NCBI GenBank assembly: GCA_017438745.1
Contig: JAFRUS010000092.1
Span: 23,730-87,729 of the forward strand
Direction of reading: 5' to 3'
DNA: 64,000 nucleotides
From: Oscillospiraceae bacterium
Lineage (GTDB): Bacteria; Bacillota; Clostridia; Oscillospirales; Ruminococcaceae
A model generated the notes under the pieces. The model had not been told where the DNA came from and ran no database searches. It was given only the letters and a program-made list of their open reading frames with translations. Shown piece by piece: positions 61,425 through 64,000 of this stretch. The translations under genes and the position numbers were made by a program. The first letter of the stretch is position 1; each line of letters starts with the position of its first letter.

Positions 61425-61522
61425 TTAGTTAAATAAAGATTCGACACAGAGTCTCGGGGCAAATTCCTGTGATCTCCCCGTTCCGTAGATCTGCCAAAGC
61501 GGATCATAAGATTCTGATCAGT

Positions 61523-62518
61523 TTATCCCTGATTTCTTTTCTGTCTGATCGAGGCAGCTTTTTTCAGCTGACGAACATCGTTGCCCGAGAACGGCAGATA
61601 ATCATATTCCGAAATTATTCTCGAAACGATTCTCTGCTCGTATCTTGCTTCGATTTCCTCGAAAGAAAGATTGGTACTGATAATTGTAGGAAGTCTTTTG
61701 TTAAGACGCGTGTTGATTATATTGTAAAGTGTTGCGGTGGTGAACTGCTTGTCATATTCCGAACCGAGATCATCAAGAATAAGAAGCTCAGCGTTTATAA
61801 GCACTGAAAGAGTGTCGCCGGCAGAACGTCCGAAGTGTTCGCTTTCGATCCTGTCGATGAAATTAATGACAGAGCCGTATACAACACTGTAGTTTTCCGA
61901 AAGAAGTCTTTCAGCAATAGCGAGCGAAAGATGTGTCTTGCCGAGACCGGTTTCTCCGCTCATAAAAATGTTGGCTGAGTCATGTGAAAAAGATGATGCG
62001 TATTTACGGCAGTAATTATAAATATTTGACATTGTGGAATAGCAGTTTGAGTCAGTATCAGTTGAAACTCCGCGGTAATATTCCAGATCAAAGGTGCTGA
62101 ACGTTGAAAGAGTCAGAGGAGAGCTTTCATTGAGCTCTTTTACTGCAAGTTTTCCTGCAAGCTCTTCAAGACAGGAACAGCGTCCCTCTGAAGTAAAACC
62201 TGTGTCGGAACATCTTTTACAGGTGTAGTTGATATCCATGTAGTTTTCAGGATATCCGTTTTTCACGAGAAGTTCCCGCATCATAGCCTGTGCCTCAGTG
62301 TTCTGTTCCTCAAGCTTTTTCATTTCCGCAGGAACATTTTCACCTTTTGCGATGACTCTGAGAATATTTACGCTTGCCTGCGAGATCATGTTGTTTATCT
62401 CTTCAATTTCCGGTACTCTTGTCCTGAGCTCCAGAATGTGTTTTTCCCTGTCTGACTGAGCAGTAAGTCTGCGGCGTCTTATTATTTCAAGGGCAGCCGA
62501 GTAGTGTTTTTCACTCAA
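61523..62518 (-). CDS. dnaC: DnaC/DnaI-like replicative helicase loader
   Basis: 331 residues with a TTG start behind AAAGGAGA; it overlaps the dnaD stop by 4 nt. The N-terminal part has a Cys cluster (INYTCKRCSDTGFTSEGRCSC), a zinc-binding unit seen in DnaI. The AAA+ part shows NIFMSGETGLGKTHLSLAIAERLL (Walker A), LLILDDLGSEYDKQF (Walker B) and PTIISTNLSFEEIEARYEQRIVSRI with sensor 1 and the arginine finger. It loads the DnaB-type helicase on DNA. The DnaD-like partner is its upstream neighbour. Confidence 0.9.
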   Translation of the reverse strand: MSEKHYSAALEIIRRRRLTAQSDREKHILELRTRVPEIEEINNMISQASVNILRVIAKGENVPAEMKKLEEQNTEAQAMMRELLVKNGYPENYMDINYTCKRCSDTGFTSEGRCSCLEELAGKLAVKELNESSPLTLSTFSTFDLEYYRGVSTDTDSNCYSTMSNIYNYCRKYASSFSHDSANIFMSGETGLGKTHLSLAIAERLLSENYSVVYGSVINFIDRIESEHFGRSAGDTLSVLINAELLILDDLGSEYDKQFTTATLYNIINTRLNKRLPTIISTNLSFEEIEARYEQRIVSRIISEYDYLPFSGNDVRQLKKAASIRQKRNQG

Positions 62519-63579
62519 TTGTTTTCATCTCCTTTATCTGCGTTCGCGGCGAACGGTATAGCGTAATCAATGACCTTGCTGATATCGTAGGAAGCCTTTT
62601 TCTTAGGCGCATTCGGACTGTATGACGCAGATTTTTTACTTGAAAATTCAGTTTTTGCCTGTTCGCGGGTCCTGATGCCAAGCTTTTCCCAGTTTCCGAG
62701 AATGCCGTTTACATATTTTACAGTGAGCGGCTTGCCCTGGTCAACAGCTCTTTCGCATGCACATGCAATAAGATCGGTGTCAAATCCCTTTGCGATCCAC
62801 TCGTCAAATATCATCTGCTGTTCAGGAGTCGGTTTGCGTTTGAGCCCGAATTCAGATGTCATTTTTGCAGTAAATGTGTGTGCGGCAGTACGGCGGGCGA
62901 TCTCAGCATCTGCTTTCTCAGCCGTGTTGATGTCGTTCTGGCTCCAGTCAACAGCAATAGTTTCTATATATGTTGTGCTTGTTTTTCCGATAGAAGCACA
63001 GTAGGTGAGGAGCATGAGTATTACGTCAGCCTTCAGTCCGAGATATTCATGCTGCCAGATTATTGAACGCATCATTGTGTGGTTTATGGTAGAACCGAGG
63101 ATCTGCTGAGCCATATCAAGAACGGCCTTCATTTCAGATGTGGAACAGAGCTGCTGAAGCTCTGTCGGAGTACGCTGGAAAGATGCACTTGTTGCCTGTA
63201 CCGGAGCCGGAGCAGATTTTGCCGGTTTGTTTTCACTGGCAACACTGTTTGCGTTCTGATGAGCAGTTTCCTGTCTGTCCTCAGATGCATTTACCGGAGA
63301 GCCGGCCATGTTTTTTTCTGCCGCATTTACTCTGCCGGAAGTGCCACTTCCGATAATACCAACGCCCTCCCAGAAATTAAAAGCATCTTTAACGTCGTCG
63401 GGTTCAATATTGATAGCGGCAGCGATTTCAGTGCTGTTTATATTTCTTCCGTTGTTTCTTAAAATATACAGAAGGACCTTTACAGCGCTTCCCGAAGCGA
63501 GTTTTAAATAATTGTCAACCACAGCAGACGGAACGGCGAAAATATTTCCGTAGCATCCTGCATCAAGATAATAGTCCAT
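62515..63579 (-). CDS. dnaD: DnaD/DnaB-like primosomal protein
   Basis: 354 residues. An N-terminal winged-helix domain (1-75: NIFAVPSAVVDNYLKLASGSAVKVLLYILRNNGRNINSTEIAAAINIEPDDVKDAFNFWEGVGII), a linker rich in A, S, N and P, and then two DnaD-type DDBH2 domains (about 150-215 and 235-300) with YLGLKADVILMLLTYC and GFDTDLIACACERAVDQGKPLTVKYVNGILGNWEKLGI. Such proteins bind DNA, remodel it and recruit the helicase loader. GGAAGG lies before the ATG. Paired with dnaC at 61523. Confidence 0.88.
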   Translation of the reverse strand: MDYYLDAGCYGNIFAVPSAVVDNYLKLASGSAVKVLLYILRNNGRNINSTEIAAAINIEPDDVKDAFNFWEGVGIIGSGTSGRVNAAEKNMAGSPVNASEDRQETAHQNANSVASENKPAKSAPAPVQATSASFQRTPTELQQLCSTSEMKAVLDMAQQILGSTINHTMMRSIIWQHEYLGLKADVILMLLTYCASIGKTSTTYIETIAVDWSQNDINTAEKADAEIARRTAAHTFTAKMTSEFGLKRKPTPEQQMIFDEWIAKGFDTDLIACACERAVDQGKPLTVKYVNGILGNWEKLGIRTREQAKTEFSSKKSASYSPNAPKKKASYDISKVIDYAIPFAANADKGDENN

Positions 63580-63647
63580 ACATGGTCCTTCCTTTTTAAG
63601 TCGTTAGAATTTGCTTTATTATCATATCACATTTTTAAAATGAATAC

Positions 63648-63756
63648 AAGCGCTGATTTATTCTTAAATGAGCGCGGAAGTACGGGGTAAATCACTGTTT
63701 TACCTGCTCTTCGCAGATCCGCCGAATCCGGATCCGCAATAAAATCAGTTTTTTCC
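63648..63756. repeat. palindromic intergenic repeat, diverged copy
   Basis: AAGCGCTGATTTATTCTTAAATGAGCGC opens it (given in two parts: GCGCTGATTTATTC, TTAAATGAGCGC), with internal GATCCG...CGGATC, and TCAGTTTTTTCC at the right end. The central GGGGCGAAGCCCC is replaced by ACGGGGTAAATCACTG. Confidence 0.65.
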
Positions 63757-63794
63757 GGAAACATGAGTTCAATAAAAAAATCTGAAAAAAGGTA

Positions 63795-63823
63795 TTGACA
63801 ACAGAAAAAGTTCATGATATAAT
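63795..63823 (+). promoter_or_regulatory. strong promoter, probably of an rRNA operon
   Basis: TTGACA and TATAAT with a 17-nt spacer, the best promoter in the window. The region 63830-64000 has no gene and contains CTTGAAAATTGAACAATG-like sequence, as found in leaders before 16S rRNA genes of Firmicutes. The 16S gene itself would start beyond the window. Confidence 0.6.
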
Positions 63824-64000
63824 AATATAACAGTCAGGCCTGTGATGTAAAAACAACGGGAATGACACACAAAAAGTATCTTGAAAATTGAACAATGCAT
63901 TATAAAATACCCTTGAAGATTCTTTGAGATTTAATTCTCTTGAATTATTTAAGAAGTCAAGCAGAAGACGAAAAAATCTGCAGCTAAGTATTCTGATTAG

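Noticed and set aside
63627..63815. Small minus-strand frame of 62 codons near the right edge
   Set aside because: It is made up mainly of the palindromic repeat and the rRNA-type promoter, with no ribosome site.

Overview
The window looks like chromosome of an anaerobic, Gram-positive Firmicute close to Ruminococcus (Ruminococcaceae/Oscillospirales). The grounds are a mid-40s GC feel, strong AGGAGG-type ribosome sites, frequent TTG starts, the clostridial fli/flh gene order, split carboxyltransferase genes, a zinc-ribbon PASTA kinase and a YesM-like sensor fold. The genus is an inference from gene style; no rRNA gene lies inside the window to settle it.

Region by region. 1-13660: the distal half of a large flagellar operon, all on +, from the end of the hook gene flgE through flbD, motA/motB, fliN, fliOPQR, flhB, flhA, fliA, two rod genes, a FliK-like protein, an FlhB-tail protein and a PilZ protein. 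fliL, fliM, flhF and flhG are absent from their usual places. 13750-21470: a tandem flavodoxin-like protein, an rRNA pseudouridine synthase, a three-gene biotin carboxyltransferase (12S/1.3S/5S-like), metA and two small membrane proteins. 21668-30000: tRNA-Arg, then an LRR protein followed by a kinase/vWA/PP2C set (TerY-P-like), facing a minus-strand block with a deaminase-like, Q/G/M/Y-rich protein and two degenerate GGDEF proteins. 30200-39300: pheB-hom, two M42 peptidases, a GNAT, a PLP enzyme, and a PASTA protein whose kinase domain has lost its catalytic Asp. 39300-41600: the most unusual stretch, with a 6S-like RNA on minus, a DUF1292 gene, and a ~1.18 kb promoter-to-terminator transcript without a normal gene that carries eight ~55-nt tandem units, most with an RBS-like AGGTG and a two- or one-codon ORF. 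41600-47310: the housekeeping block rpoD-dnaG-yigZ, rpmE and phosphoglucomutase. 48330-53300: an ACP/FkbH/DHHW/MBOAT operon built like a Dlt system. 53450-59830: an operon of an intact GGDEF protein, a degenerate sensor kinase and two substrate-binding lipoproteins with no transporter. 60000-64000: tyrS, the primosomal pair dnaD/dnaC, and a strong promoter that probably opens an rRNA operon beyond the window edge.

A family of ~110-nt palindromic elements with GGAAA(C)GCTGA-like ends is scattered between genes (five long and two short copies). Best candidates for something undescribed are the 40.2-41.4 kb transcript with its minimal-ORF array, the TerY-P-like set with its deaminase-like neighbour, the Dlt-like acyl-transfer operon and the transporter-less lipoprotein/sensor operon.
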